The notes under the pieces are model-generated. The model saw only the letters and a program-made list of their open reading frames with translations, was not told where the DNA came from and did no database searches. A stretch of DNA of 64,000 nucleotides from Spirometra erinaceieuropaei (lineage: Eukaryota; Platyhelminthes; Cestoda; Diphyllobothriidea; Diphyllobothriidae), in the NCBI GenBank assembly GCA_902702965.1, contig CACRXP010000019.1, positions 1,464,256-1,528,255 of the forward strand. Reading direction: 5' to 3'. Positions 35,213 through 47,060 of this stretch are shown in pieces. Both the position numbers and the translations under genes were made by a program. Position 1 is the first letter of the stretch. Every line of letters starts with the position of its first letter.

Positions 35213-35535
35213 AGTGAGCGCGCCTCTACCATTGAACGTTCCCGATCAGAACCAACAAGACAACTAGCCCGTGGTTCAGTGGTTAGAGGCGTTGGACTTC
35301 TAACCAACAGGTCGCGGGATCGAGCCCCAGGTGTTCCACACTTCGGGGTTGCGTATGACTGGTTGATGACGGCTAATAAGCCAGAAATGGCCATTCCAGT
35401 CTGCCTTGTATTTGTCGGTAATGTCATTCTGCCTAAATCATACGCCGCTGTGTGGCTGCTGGTTGGGCTCGAGAGAGAACCCATAAGGCACAAAGCAACG
35501 AGTGAGTTCCGTAGGAACGATCGATGAGCGCGCCT
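35213..35535 (+). mobile_element. tRNA-Arg-like SINE, full plus-strand copy
   Basis: Order: leader (GCGCGCCTCTACCATTG), tRNA-like head at 35264-35330, body (GGCTAATAAGCCAGAAATGG), tail (GAGTGAGTTCCGTAGGAACG) ending GATCGATGAGCGCGCCTC at 35535. The head has box A GTGGTTCAGTGGTTAGAGG, an anticodon arm TTGGACTTCTAACC and box B GCGGGATCGAGCCCC, which resembles eukaryotic tRNA-Arg(TCT). A tail piece of a preceding unit (GAGTCCGTAAGAATGATCAG) lies immediately upstream at 35195, as in a head-to-tail array. Confidence 0.85.
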
Positions 35536-35870
35536 CAATCAGTTTTCTCTCTTCTGTGAAAGCATTAAGGAGTGTTAGTAGACTGACTGCCAAAACTGAC
35601 AAAGGTCGGCTTCCAGATGGACCGTGAGATTTCCGGTCGATGATCTCCAGCCAACTCTTTTTGACATGTCTTGTTTCCGTAGGAGGTCTCTTAACCTTAT
35701 TGCCAATGGAGAGAAGAGGGACTAGGACGGCTGCCTTTGACTGATCTGCAATAATTAGCCAACTATACCACAACCACGGAACACGGTGATCTGAAATGCG
35801 AGCCATGTTCCACCTGGCCAAGCGGCTCAATGCTTTACGGAACGAGTCGTGATCCATGGGACTGTCCTTG
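35536..35870 (-). repeat. Diverged SINE-body-like sequence
   Basis: The minus strand has weak resemblance to the SINE body (AATTATTGCAGATCAGTCAAAG in place of GGCTAATAAGCCAGAAATGG). Assignment is tentative. Confidence 0.3.
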
Positions 35871-35989
35871 GAAGTATTTAATAGGACGTGCGTGGTGTTG
35901 GCGGAGTGAACACAGGTGTTTTATTTGGCTTTGTCGTGGACCGTCGCGTCCGACGATGTCCACAGGTATGGTGACTTATGCGTAGCCTA

Positions 35990-36075
35990 GTTTATAGTGA
36001 GTGGAAACCCGCGCCGCATCTACCGCACTCTCTCCTTGCTCAACTGAACTCGGTGTCAAGACAGAGTAACATAAC
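35990..36075 (-). repeat. Repeat A fragment
   Basis: CGCCGCATCTACCGCACTCTCTC followed by the TGTCAAGACAGAG block matches the complement of the repeat A centre. Confidence 0.6.
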
Positions 36076-36131
36076 AACAACTTTAGTGAGACTCAGACTT
36101 GATGAGTTCTAATTCCCCACATGCCGAAATT

Positions 36132-36134
<3 letters not shown>

Positions 36135-36213
<79 letters not shown>
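36135..36213 (+). repeat. (TC)n microsatellite
   Basis: About 39 uninterrupted TC units. Confidence 0.97.
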
Positions 36214-36214
<1 letters not shown>

Positions 36215-37309
36215 GTGCAGTGGGTTTGTGGTCAGTCACACGTCGAATCTGCTTGAAGGCAACGTGCTGTTTACCAGAGTGAGAGATCCTCACTTCGAAG
36301 GAGGATTGAGTGGATAAAGCATGCCCTGCCCGGTCTCGGGGTCCTCGTGGCTTCGAAATCAGGCTCCACTTTGAACAGAGTCGTGGTGCCACTTGCACAA
36401 AGTAGTTATTCCAAGTCATATTTTCTGAACTGTACCCGGAAGGTATTCACCACAGTTAGATCAGAGAAGGCGCATCCCACCGCACTAGAGGACTGTTTAT
36501 TATGACCTCAACTTCAAAGTTACCGGAATTTAGCACCAGGTAAACTACTGAGGCAGTGGATTTGCCTCTAAGCAGCTATTGTCCGTCGTTTGGTTCGTGA
36601 TGCATCTTGGATCCCGTATGATCAGGCCAGCGGCTGATCGCATCATTCACTTATCAGGGTCAAACATTGGGGAAGAGGAACTTCTCCAACGAAAACTCAA
36701 TGCTGTTTAGATCGTTTGCGCCACTAGTTCGCCTAATGTGCCCACTAATCGCTTTCATCCATGTAGAAGGGGCTGAGAGAATATCTGACATTATAAACAG
36801 GGAAGGGAACGGTCTGCTTGCCTGAAGTTCATCAAATTGGTCCGCGCAAGTTTCTGTCCTACGAGTCCGTCGACTGACTGTCATGGTGGTGGTGGTGGTG
36901 GTGGTGGTGGCGGCGGCGGTGGCTTGTCAGCTGATAGGACAGTCTGAAGGTTGGGATGGCCACGCCAGCGCTGATTGTTCGAAGGGAGACGAGAGCAGTG
37001 GGTTTGTGGTCAGTCAACCATTTGGTGTCCGCTGACTGGCTCAAGTTAACCTCGATCGGAAGACAACCCATGGGGTGGGTAAGGTCACGCCTCGAAGTAT
37101 GCTAGGAACCATTTCGAAGACAGAAATGAGAGCGGAAGTGTTAACAAACGGATAGGGTCATGTGCCCTCCAAGGAAAAAAAGGTGGTTAAGTCACTATTG
37201 AAAATTTATACACTCCGAATAACATAAAATGACTGTTTAAACGGATTGAAATTATTTAGTCCACTTGCGCCTTCTATAACTTGAAAAGCTATCTGTATGG
37301 AGTCAGAAA
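36214..37309. other. No gene recognised; (GGT)n at 36884-36921
   Basis: A GGT/GGC repeat is the only simple structure. The phrase CAGTGGGTTTGTGGTCAGTCA occurs at both 36217 and 36995, so a short dispersed segment is shared. Confidence 0.45.
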
Positions 37310-38720
37310 CGGGTGCTGCGAACAACAAGTTCAACCACATCTGTCCTATTACGTTCACTCTCTCTCTCTCCCCTCCTGGACTGTTTGTCGTTAATTTTAC
37401 ATGGGTGACTATGGGGAACGCCTTCGTCTTGTTTGATTTCTGAAGTTATGATCAAATGCGGTGTTTACTTGAGGTAATCTAGAAGTATGGCCGTGCAGCA
37501 GTAAGTTGTAGCGTTGCTGAAATTTAGCCACAAAAGGGACTGCACTGCAGGTGTGCTGGTTCCAAGCGGGGCCAGACCGGCCCATGGCGCGCGTTTATCT
37601 GGTTGCGCTAACTCGGTGCGAGGCGCTAATGATTACCCTGCACGCAGGCCTTCTCGCCACGCCAGCCACAATGCGCAATCGCATAAATAGTCAGTTGGCA
37701 GTTGGTTGGACAGTCGACTGGTGCACGGGAGGGAGGGGATAGGAAAGGCGGAAGTCAGCACCGGGGAATCCAGCCCCACGACACTCCAGTCCACCCCTCA
37801 CTTGCAATTAGGCTGAGGCGTTCGAATGTATCGCGACGCGCTAGGAGTCATGTCAGGAGATGTTGCCAACTGACAGAATAACTCGATCCTGTCAGTACGG
37901 ATAGTCAGAATGCAATGGCTCCTCCTTAATGCAGCGTGACTGAAGTGTGGACCCAAAAGCGACTGCATTGCGAGTTTGCTGATCCCAAACGCGTTTACCG
38001 GGCTGCGCTAGCTCCATGCGAGGCACTAACGATTGCCGTACACGTGTGTGTGACACGCCTTGCCGCGCCAGCCACCATGCGCAATCGCATAAATAGTCAG
38101 CTGACCAGATCTGTCCTATTGAGTTCACTCTCTCTCCCTCCTGAATTGTTGGTCGTTAATTTTACATAGGTGACGAGGGTGAATGACTTCGCTTTGTTTG
38201 AGTTACGAAATTATGATCAAATGCGGTGTTTGCTTGAGGGGATCTAGAAGTATGTCCGTGCAGCAGTGAGTTATAGTGTTACTGAAGTGTGACCCCAAAA
38301 GGGACTGCACTACAGGTGTGATGGTTCCAAGCGGAGCCAGCCCTGCTCACGGCACGCGTTTATCTGGTTGAGCTAACTCGGTGCAAGGCGCTAATGATTA
38401 CCCTGCACGCAGGCCTCCTCGCTGCGCCAGCCACCATCCCCAATCGCATAAATAGTTAGTTGACAGTTGGTTGGACAGTCGACTGGTGCGCAGGAGGGAG
38501 GGGATAGGAAAGGGGAAGTCGGCACTGGTGAATCCAGCTCCACGGCACTCCAGCTCGTTCCTCACTTACAATAATGCTGAGGCGTTCGGATCTATCGCGA
38601 TGCCCAAAGAGTCCTGACAGGCGATGTTGCCAATTGACGGGATAACTCGATCCTGTCAGGATGGATAGTCGGATTGCAATGGCTCCTCCTTAATGCAGTC
38701 TTCGTGACATTTTCGTCAAG
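37310..38720 (+). repeat. Tandem repeat, period about 0.77 kb, two units with sub-repeats
   Basis: ATCAAATGCGGTGTTT occurs at 37451 and 38216, and CTGTCCTATT at 37341 and 38111 (offsets 765 and 770). The two units run together to the CCTCCTTAATGCAG block at 37920 and 38685. Inside, the AAAAGGGACTGCACT..CGCATAAATAGTCAG segment appears three times (from about 37530, 37955 and 38295), the middle one shorter. No coding frame is conserved. Confidence 0.85.
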
Positions 38721-38869
38721 GTGAGACCCGGTTCGCCTTCACAGTAGACTGGTGCACTTGGAGTGGGGAGAAGATCCTGTGCGGCAAGCGTAGACGGACT
38801 GTATAGCACTGTTTGCCTCTGTGCTCGCGCTCATCTTTTTAGAGTCTTAGCAGTGTGTTGTCATCAAAG

Positions 38870-38940
38870 CAGGATGGGTGGTGGACTGGAGGCTGCGGTG
38901 GATGTTGCGCAAGTCTACCTCAACGAATTCCCGCGTAGGT
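38870..38940 (+). repeat. Repeat A core fragment
   Basis: GCGGTGGATGTTGCGCAAGTC matches the repeat A core; only this short part is conserved. Confidence 0.55.
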
Positions 38941-39294
38941 CCTCTGGGCCTTGCGTGGGGCTTGCGCTGGCTGAGGTGTTTTGGCGTGGTCTGAAACGTG
39001 TAGCTTTACTGGAGTTTGTCGTGTATGCGCATACGGTCGGATGGACCATTGCGGTTTCCGGTACGGTGTGTGCGTGTGAGTGCGTGACGGGTGTGCATGG
39101 TAGATGGGTCCGCAAGGGACCCATCAAGCCGATGCGTGATGTGAAGGCGAGTCACCAGTGGGGATAGGTTGGAACTGACACCTCTTTCCTGGTGATTATG
39201 CTGGAGATGCGGCTGGTGATCATTTGCACGAGTTTACTCCAACAATATTGCTGCTGATGGCGGCCTCCTGAACGGCACCTGCGCCCCCTCCTGA

Positions 39295-39480
39295 CTCCGG
39301 TTTTCTTGATTCTCTCTTCTTACCGCGTCCAAATGAGGAAGAGAGAGACAGAGAGAGGTAGCGGTAGATGCTGTTCAAGTATAATATCGTTACAAACGAA
39401 CTCACGTGCAAGTCGCCGTCCCTGTCTTCACTCTGCTTTGAAGCGCATTGTGGATATCGCCGGACACTACGGTCTGGTTG
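39295..39480 (+). repeat. Repeat A fragment
   Basis: AGCGGTAGATGCTGTTCAAG, ACGTGCAAGTCGCCGTCCC and a diverged GGATATCGCCGGACACTACG end follow the repeat A order. Confidence 0.65.
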
Positions 39481-40241
39481 TCTTGTTTCCGGTGGAAACA
39501 TGTCTGGCAATGGAACACCAAAATGCAAGTAGAAGTCAGCACGCTCCCCCTTGGTGGCAACAAATTGTGATCGTCTGACCCACGAGCGACACCCTTAGCT
39601 TACTGCATCCTATCTCAGGAATGTGATAAGGTCATCAGTAGCAGCGTCAAGCGGAAGAAAGTCGGAACATCTTTGAAGCGACAATGTTCCCACAGACCAC
39701 ACACACACACTGTCGCTCAGCCTGTAAGTTGTGTGGAAATCCTCCGTCGTTTCTTGAGTGACCGGCCACTTGTTAAAAGTGAGTCATCATTCGATCGCAC
39801 GGGAACACACACACACACACCTGTCAGGAGTAATCTTCCGCACCTCCAAGCCAGAGGAGGCAGGGGGGGGGTAGAGTACTTCGTGACGATGAGGACGAAG
39901 TGACAAAACAGTGTCTTGAGAGACTTCGAAATGTAGTAGGCTTTGGTAAATCCTAGTGTCGCTTGGAGAGGACTTACACACTTAACCTACCTGACGTTTC
40001 TCACAGTCCACTTTGCTGTTTTGCCACAGCGTTCATTCTGACTGCTCTTGAATGCAATGCCAGACTAAATGCGCTGACATGAAGGAGAAAGACCACGCCT
40101 ATCGAATGATTGCCTAATAAAATCACTTAATTTTCTCGATCTACATGGTCGCCTAGAGACCGGGTAGATGACCACAGATTAAATAACTGCGCCATGGACT
40201 GTCGCCTTTGAGGGCAAATTTACTAAAAATTTTTTGCTAAG
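39481..40241. other. No gene recognised; short (CA)n tracts
   Basis: CA-rich tracts at 39697-39710 and 39807-39820 only. Confidence 0.4.
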
Positions 40242-40500
40242 AAGTGGTTATGAAGCTCCACCTGATGGACACAATGCTGGTTGGGCTGGGATTAAGGATT
40301 AGGGTTGGGGGTTACGATCAGGGGTTATAGTCAGGCGTTAGAGTTAGGGACTAGAATTAGGGGTTAGGGTAACTATTTCTCAACCACTCAAAGTACAACC
40401 GCGAATTCCCAATAACTTCTCTTTTGCATACGACTACTTGACCTCGTCGCCCGTCGTTCCCCGGCCCCACCTGTAATAACCCCTATTGCTACATAACCAC
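40242..40500 (+). mobile_element. TIR element family T with telomere-like core, copy 1
   Basis: Ends AGTGGTTATGAAGCTCCACC and GCTACATAACCAC are inverted repeats. The core has degenerate GGGTTAGGG-type units (GGATTAGGGTTGGGGGTTA, GGGGTTAGGGT), followed by the conserved CCACTCAAAGTACAACCGCG block. Confidence 0.75.
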
Positions 40501-41009
40501 GTCTGACCCACTTTCTACTCACGTTCAGTTGTGTCACCTAAGAACAGGCCCACAAGTTCTGTCGACTGCAACGGCGAATGTTTAAGCATAACATGAAATC
40601 TGCTCTCGCCAATCGGATCGAAACACCGGCAGTCCGTTTTGTCAGGAACCTGGTGATTAGATTCCTCTCAGTCTGTTGCACAGATACGAGCCGTCGCTGT
40701 TTGGCAGTTGTTACAAACGAATGTCAGGCCCAGTTGCTAGCTGTGCAGGTGCAGATTTTCAAACAAAACCGAACTTCATGACCGTAGGACGATTGAAAAG
40801 AGACAGGCCGTGTGATTAGTTGGCGTCTTGTCAGCTGCGTTGTCTGAGACCCCTGAGGATATCCTTAACGTAAAGCCGCTAGTTCGCTGTCGGTGCAATA
40901 AACTTTACGGCCATGTTTCATTTCTGCCAACTTAGTTGTGTTGTCGCTCCTGTTTGAGTTTGGCGTCCCCCAACGAGCCACTGGACCTACAGGGGAGCGT
41001 ATTGGGATG
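40501..41009. other. Nothing recognised
   Basis: No repeat or coding feature could be supported. Confidence 0.4.
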
Positions 41010-41420
41010 CGCACCATAAAAACTGCCAACACCTCGGGGGGGGGGGGGGCGGGTGCTGTTGCAGACCCAGTTGCCGGCAAAAGTCGCGCACATTGGGACC
41101 CCTGCAGCCCTCCCCGTTGTTGTTGTTGTTGGTCAAAATCCTGGTCATTTGTTGTGTGGACCAGAGGTTGTGGAGTAGAGCGCCAAGGTGCGGGCGCGAT
41201 CGTGCCATCCACCTGCGTCCTCCCTCGCCTCCAGTCTTTTTGACTTTGTGTTGACGCCGGGTCCAGGTGGGGGAGGAGGAGAGAGTGAGGCAGATGCTGT
41301 GCAAGTCCACTCTCACTATAAACTAATTCACGCACAAGTCACCGTTCCTGCTTCACCACGCTGTGGAGCACACGGTGGAAATCGTCGGCAACGATACTCT
41401 AACTGTGGTGCCGGCGGTTT
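41010..41420 (+). repeat. Dispersed repeat family A, long copy
   Basis: A run of G at 41037-41049, then the GTTGTTGTTGTTGGTCAAAATC block, the CGCCTCCAGTCTTTTTGAC and CCGGGTCCAGGTGGGGGAGG blocks, the GCAGATGCTGTGCAAGTCC core and the GTGGAGCACACGGTGGAAATC end. One of the best preserved copies. Confidence 0.8.
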
Positions 41421-41524
41421 TTATGTCCCACGACGCGGTTTTGAAATCAGTGCTTCCGGTCGCATATATGAACTATCTGCATCACCAGCGAACTCTGAGC
41501 ATGTCCCATCAGCTGAGGTTTTGG

Positions 41525-41640
41525 AAGTAGTGGTAGTAATAGTAGCAGTACCAGTAGCATTAGCAGTAATAGTAGTGATAATGATGTCAGCAGTAGTCGT
41601 ATCAACGTCAACGGAGACAGCAGCAGTATAAGTAGTAGCA
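41525..41640 (+). repeat. Degenerate (TAG)n tract
   Basis: TAG, CAG and TGG units with many interruptions. Confidence 0.8.
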
Positions 41641-42074
41641 TTATTGGCAAGAATGCGACCCCACTCGAGGAACAAAACCAGGTCATCATGCAATATAGGT
41701 TTTGGGGTTGGGGCTAAATGGTTGAAAGGAGAGCGAGACAGTAGGTAAATAGACGGATAAATGTTGAAGTGTCACATTGTGCCGTCGTACTATAAATTTC
41801 TCTACAGCTACCTACAAATGAGCGCATGTACCAAGAACCCGATCCCCCAAGCATGATGAGGGTATCAAGGTGCTTGGCAGGGCAAGTAAAAGTTGAGCAT
41901 TTTCGCAGTGTTCCCAGTTTGTTTTCACAAAAGAAATAGGTTACATTCCATCTGGTTACGAGAGCGCAGAAGCGTCAGTTATAAAAAAACGCGAGGACGC
42001 AACATGCCATGATGACCTAGTTTTCCTTCCCTGGGCGGGGTCGCGTACTGCGCCCTTGCCGCATTCGCTGCTAT

Positions 42075-42216
42075 CAGTAGTAGCAATCTTAGTTTTAATG
42101 GTATTAGCAGTAGTAGTGAGACTAGTATTAGTAGTAGTGGTAGTAGTGGTAGTAGTAGTAGTAGTAATAGAAGTAATAGTAGTAGTAGTAGTATAAGTAG
42201 TAGTAGTAGTAGTATG

Positions 42217-42305
<89 letters not shown>
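42075..42305 (+). repeat. Compound (TAG)n(TTA)n microsatellite
   Basis: TAG units, an internal run of about 12 ATT units at 42217-42252, then about 17 TAG units. Confidence 0.95.
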
Positions 42306-43073
42306 CAATTCCACTGATTATTGCGGCACAAATAGTTGTCCTGGTAGTGTTGGCAGAAATGAAACTGTTGGTGCCCTAGTGGCATAAGGAGTCATGGTTG
42401 AACTGGTAGTATCATCAGTAGCAATAGAAGAGTAAAAAGGAGAAAGGAAGTAGGAGAACTAAAAGAGGATGGAGAAGAAGAAGAATCCAAAAAGATGAAA
42501 GAGCGAAGACAAGGAAGAAGCCAACAGAAGAATTGGTTGTGGTAACAGTTATACCGCCAATTTGGTACCTTTGAGTAACGCGTACGTCGGATAAAAATGA
42601 AAACCGCAGCTGGGTTTGGTGCGGCGTTACTAAGACAAAATCAGGAATAAACAAAGTACGAAACTCAATAGTGGATACCTGTACTCAGAGCAAAGGAATC
42701 CATCGAATCTAACGCCCGACTGTGGCCAGCAAAAGACGTGCGTTTGTGAGCGCGGGTTACACGCGTGTGTAGGAAGGGTTTAAAGCAACAAGGGTAACCC
42801 TCGTTCTCCAGGTCGAAGCCAAGAGCCGACTAATCAAAGTGTAGCTCAGGTGGGTGGGGGGAGACGGACCAAGGAGTTGGGGAACAACATGCACGTAGGT
42901 CAGATAGAAGTTCGCAGAAGAATGCCTAATCTTGTTCGATAGAAGATAACAGTAGTGATAATAGCAATATTAGAATTCGAAGTGACAATAGTGGCATCAT
43001 AGCTGCCTTCAAAGTGGTAGTAGAAGTAGTATTAGTAGTGCCACTACTAATAACAAAAAGTTGCACTAGAGCC

Positions 43074-43395
43074 AGATGCGGTTTTGTAGTCCCACCTGAT
43101 GAGCACAATACTATTGGGGTTGGGGTTCGGGGTTGAGGTTAGGTGTTAGAGGCTATGGTTAGGTGTTAGGGTTAGGGGTTATGGTTGGGGGTTAGTGTTA
43201 TGGTTTAGGGCAACTATTTCCCCTCCACTCAAAGTACAACCGTGTGTTCCCGAAGACTTTTATTTTGCCTACAGCTACTTCATTTCGTCGTCCGTGCGTT
43301 TCCTGGCCCTACCTGTAAATGCCCTATTATCGGCGGTCCCGTATTACAGGTGACTGGGGTTTGTTTACTTCACGTGGGGCTACGTAACCACATCT
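43074..43395 (+). mobile_element. TIR element family T, copy 2
   Basis: It starts AGATGCGGTTTTGTAGTCCCAC and ends GTGGGGCTACGTAACCACATCT, an inverted pair. The core holds TTAGG-rich units at 43138-43200, and the CACTCAAAGTACAACCGTG block follows, as in copy 1. Confidence 0.8.
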
Positions 43396-44104
43396 GACCG
43401 AAAAGTAAGTAGAAGACAAAACATAAGAGACTAAAATGAATATCACAGAAAGGCTACCAACCCTGACGAGTTATCGTTCCTACTGGAGTCCCCTTAGATG
43501 GCCTTTCGCGAGCTTCCACACACTGTTTTAAAATCGGCGATATCGATGGCACACAGTGGTTACTTGCGCCACCGGGGGGGGGGGAGGAGGCGGTGCCTAT
43601 CAGCCAGGGCGTCATCGAGTCACTTCCTCTCGGCAAGGGCAGCTGCTGGCACGCTGTTGGACATCGCACATTATCGGTCCCGATGACTAATCTTTACGAG
43701 GGCCATTTAAGTCATAAATGAGTTGGTCCCCGCTATTCCCTTTATGCCCAATCCCCCAGGAGAGGGAGAGACACAGAGGGATATGAAGAGGAGAAAAAAA
43801 AAGCGATGGTGGTGGCATAAGTGATTCATATCAGATGTCACGTGGGAATAGGGGCGACAGCGGTAGGTGAAACCTCGTCACATTGAGGTCTGCGAGGGGC
43901 AGGTAGGCACCGGGCACAGCTTCGCGGGAGAGCAAGGCCGTGCCTACTTTTAGCAGCAAACTTTTAACAGAAAACCTGACCACGCACACACGCGTGCACA
44001 AGAAAGAGCAACAAAGAATGTGTAGGAGCCACTCAGAGTATCATATAAACAAAGGAGACGTAACAGAAAAGGTGCTATATAATATTAACGTTGCCCATGA
44101 CAGT
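43396..44104. other. Nothing recognised
   Basis: A G-run at 43576-43585 and a short A-run near 43795 only. Confidence 0.4.
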
Positions 44105-44225
44105 AGTGGTGCAGTTGATGCTGGTGGTGGCGGTGATGGTGGTGTTGGTGTTGGTGGTGGTGGTGGCTGTTGTGGTGGTGGTGGTGGTGGTGGTGGTGGT
44201 GGTGGTGGTGGTGGTTTCGGTGGTG
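44105..44225 (+). repeat. (GGT)n microsatellite
   Basis: GGT units with GAT and TGT interruptions; the longest pure run is near 44174-44214. Confidence 0.95.
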
Positions 44226-44469
44226 ATGGTCAACAGAACGGCAATCATTTTGAAAGCATAGGTCATCATCGTTATCACCGACAACGAAAGTGTCTCATTT
44301 GGTAATAACTACATTTACCATAGTCCCGCTGAAAAAGTGGATGATCAGTCCATTTTTCAAGCAACACTTTGCGTCACCTTTTTAGTCAGTTTCTGAGAGC
44401 ACATTCATTGGGGACGGCGGCGGCAGTATCACCACCAATGTAGGCAAGCGTGAAGAAGGCGACGTGATC

Positions 44470-45350
44470 GCTGAAATAAGAGTTTTCCTTGTCTGACGTT
44501 TCGGATTCACGCTTGAACCCATCATCAGAAACAGCATCAGATACGGGTTATTCATGAACAGGCGTTTTCAGCAGGCGCTCTAGTACCGCATACCTATGAA
44601 AATTAACAGATCGCCCATTTATCGCGAACGGTTGCCATTGGCTGCCAGCATCGGACACCTCAGTATTCGTGATTTCATCATCCGCGCTGGACGTTGGCGT
44701 TATGATTGCTGTACTGTCTGGCTCACTGGCCTTGGTGGTGGGAAAAATGTTTGCCTGCGCGCTCCCTGCGTGGCTAATTACTCTGCCCAGTCTAAATCCC
44801 AACATTGAATATGAAGGGGCAGGTAATCGCACCTGTTAATATTCTGGGGACCCGTGAATCACGAATCAAGCAGCTCGTAGCTCACGCGACTTTCATCTCT
44901 TGCAAGAACTTCGGCCTCGTTGAACCCGAATGTGTAGCCGAATCTCTTCGAATCAGCCGCGACTTTGGAGCTGGTGTCATTTGTCCGTACTGCCGCCGCG
45001 TGTTCGGCCATGCGCGTCGTGAACAGTCTTCAAACTTCTCCGGCGTACTTGCTCTGCTCGCAATTGTACCAGATCCGATAAACGATTCCAGACCTCCCTT
45101 GTCCTGGCAGTGAGTCTTTTGGACTCATTTCCTGTCGACTGGTAGTTGCCCCCCGCCCCGGTCTGCGTGCAACTCCAACTTCCAGTTGTGGGAGAAGGTG
45201 GCTGACGTTCCCCCGTCCCCCGAGACGTACGGAAGCACCTGCTAAAATCTGGGGCCGGCACGATTTGGCGCATCTCATCTCGTTTTCGTATGCGTCGGTT
45301 GACGTGGTTGGCCGAGTGGTCATTGGCTCTGAAATTATTCCAATTCGCCA
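44470..45350 (-). mobile_element. Decayed Penelope-like element copy
   Basis: The minus strand carries the C-terminal half of the PLE protein in broken frames. The end matches the 51.2 kb copy (YSMLGFRLGRVISHAGSA against YSVLRLRLGGVIGHAGSA, then AIITPTS). The GIY-YIG part lies around 44.98-45.15 kb. The 5' side stops near 45350. The terminal segment with an intact hammerhead core is at the low-coordinate end. This is a 5'-truncated insertion. Confidence 0.75.
44495..44528 (-). ncRNA. Hammerhead ribozyme, intact core in PLE end
   Basis: The minus strand reads CTGATGA, spare base, stem II GGGTTC/GAATCC (one wobble) with a 6-nt loop, GAAA, CGTC. Next to the core, TTTCT upstream and AGACAAGGAAA downstream can pair as stem I. 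All catalytic positions are kept although the PLE body is dead. Confidence 0.75.
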
Positions 45351-45721
45351 ACCTTGTCCTCTACTTCACCGCGATTTGTTTCAAGGTGCTGAAGAAGTGC
45401 CCATACGCAATTGTGACTGCGGCTGATTGGGTGGCCAGGCAAATAGAGCTCCTGTCCGGGGGATCGCTCCTACTTCTCCTCAACAGCCTTCTAGAATCCG
45501 CATTCTCGTTTGTCTGAGCAGTGGCAACGTCATTACTAATATGAACGGTTGTATTAGTAGTGATCGTAACAATAATATACTAATGCAAATAATAACGAGA
45601 AGAATTAGACAGATAGGAGTACATGACAGGGATAAACTGCAAAAATTAAAAGTTATGCCAAACCAAAGGAAAGAGAAAGGTGTTCAGTAGGGATTTCAGT
45701 GTCAGCACTACTAACAGCGGT

Positions 45722-45722
45722 C

Positions 45723-45765
<43 letters not shown>
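45722..45765 (+). repeat. (TAG)n microsatellite
   Basis: About 14 TAG units. Confidence 0.95.
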
Positions 45766-45919
45766 GGGAGGTTTTGGTCAAGCCGGGGTGAGTGTTATAA
45801 ATCATTGTAACGTAGCTAGGCTTATCCTTGGCGGCTGTATAATTTTTAGGAACATTATGCAAAATGTTCATTAAAAGGCTGCTTGACGAGTCAGTTGATT
45901 ATGGTGAACGTGGGTGTGA

Positions 45920-47040
45920 AGGGGGATGGGATGGAGAATGTTGGGCCATGGAAGATTCGGGGTCTGCACGACTGCGACCGCCTCTACCGTCGCAGCAGGC
46001 GCTGTAACAGTGCCCTTGGGTGGTTTGATAAGACCTTGTAGATCACTCGGAAGGCCGCATTAGGGTCCACGCGATGTCCGCGATCAATCGTGTGTGAGAA
46101 AACGGTGTTGCTAAAACCCTTTATTTTGCATTTCATTAGTCATGCTGGACGGTGTTCGCGAATTCTTTTGGGTAACCATCGACTAATGTAACCAATATAA
46201 TTTGCTCTATAGTATCAAGCAAAGGTGTACATGCACATTCAGGTGGTATGTTCTGACAGCCTATCCGCATCTGCTCCGTGCGGAATGAGGCTGGCGGAGA
46301 ATGCTATCCGAACTCTTTTTGCTGGGAAGTTCCATAAAATAACTTGATTATTTCGTCTTACCACGCCACGTCCCCTTGTAAGGGAACTTTGGGGAATAGA
46401 TCTTTCATTTCCGCTGTCAGCATGGTGAGTTTTGCTGATGTTTGTAATGAATAGATCAAGATGCTCATTCTCGCGAAGTAGGTCCCTCATTTTACCAAGT
46501 TTTATAGGCCTTTGAGTCAAATGAAGGACTGGATTGCGTTCCTGGTGAAGGGGTTTGGAAAGTGTTTACGTTTTGTTCCAATAGATGCTTCTTTTAAAGC
46601 TGTCGTCAAGAGAGCGAGCTTGCGTCTCCATCTCCATTGTGGACTTTACCGACGGATGCGCCTGACTTACAGTATCTAGGAGAGCAGCTAGGCTGGTCTG
46701 CGTTGTCGCAACTGTAAAAATAGCATCCACGTGGAGACTGCAGTACATCTCATCCTGTTGAGTTGATCACATGGTTCAACAAATTTTGGATAAGAGAGCG
46801 CCAAGAGGCGAGCCAATAGCAACTTCGTCATTTTGTCTGGATGGTTTATTGACAACGAGGAACTACGCTTTTAATGTGTAGCTTAGCAGTAATTCCTCAT
46901 CAGCATCCCTATTTCCTGCTAATTCTACGATAGGAATTTACAGACGTAGTCAGCCATTTCGGCGACCGGCACTTTTGTACAGAGTGATGAGCTGTCTGGC
47001 GAAAACATAACCATTCTGCTTAGGTGTAGGCCCTTGACGT
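45920..47040 (-). pseudogene. Second-lineage PLE: RT and GIY-YIG relic
   Basis: Minus-strand fragments, in order from 47.0 to 45.9 kb: a motif B-like VAIGSPLGALLSKI (about 46.82 kb), a motif C-like CSLHVDAIFTV where the second Asp is changed, RSIYWNKT, then KMRDLLRENEHLDLFI, NFPAKRVRIAFSASLI and a GIY-YIG-like NYIGYISRWLPKRIREH. The latter parts align with the relic at 61.94-62.81 kb (TFPAARVQISFSTNPI; GYIGRTSRSLSKRI). Stops and shifts are frequent. This lineage differs from the hammerhead-bearing PLE in motif spacing and wording, and no hammerhead is seen near it. Confidence 0.7.
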
Positions 47041-47060
47041 CACCAATGAAGCCGAAGGTA

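Noticed and set aside
37940..38480. Regularly repeated blocks that might suggest a CRISPR-like array
   Set aside because: Repeats are long, diverged and few, in a eukaryotic repeat context; no short constant repeat with unique spacers anywhere in the window.
38763..39167. 134-codon open frame, plus strand
   Set aside because: It includes a repeat A core fragment and has no domain or splice support.
39992..40000. GACGTTTC, like the complement of the hammerhead GAAACGTC
   Set aside because: No CTGANGA and no stem II at the required distance.
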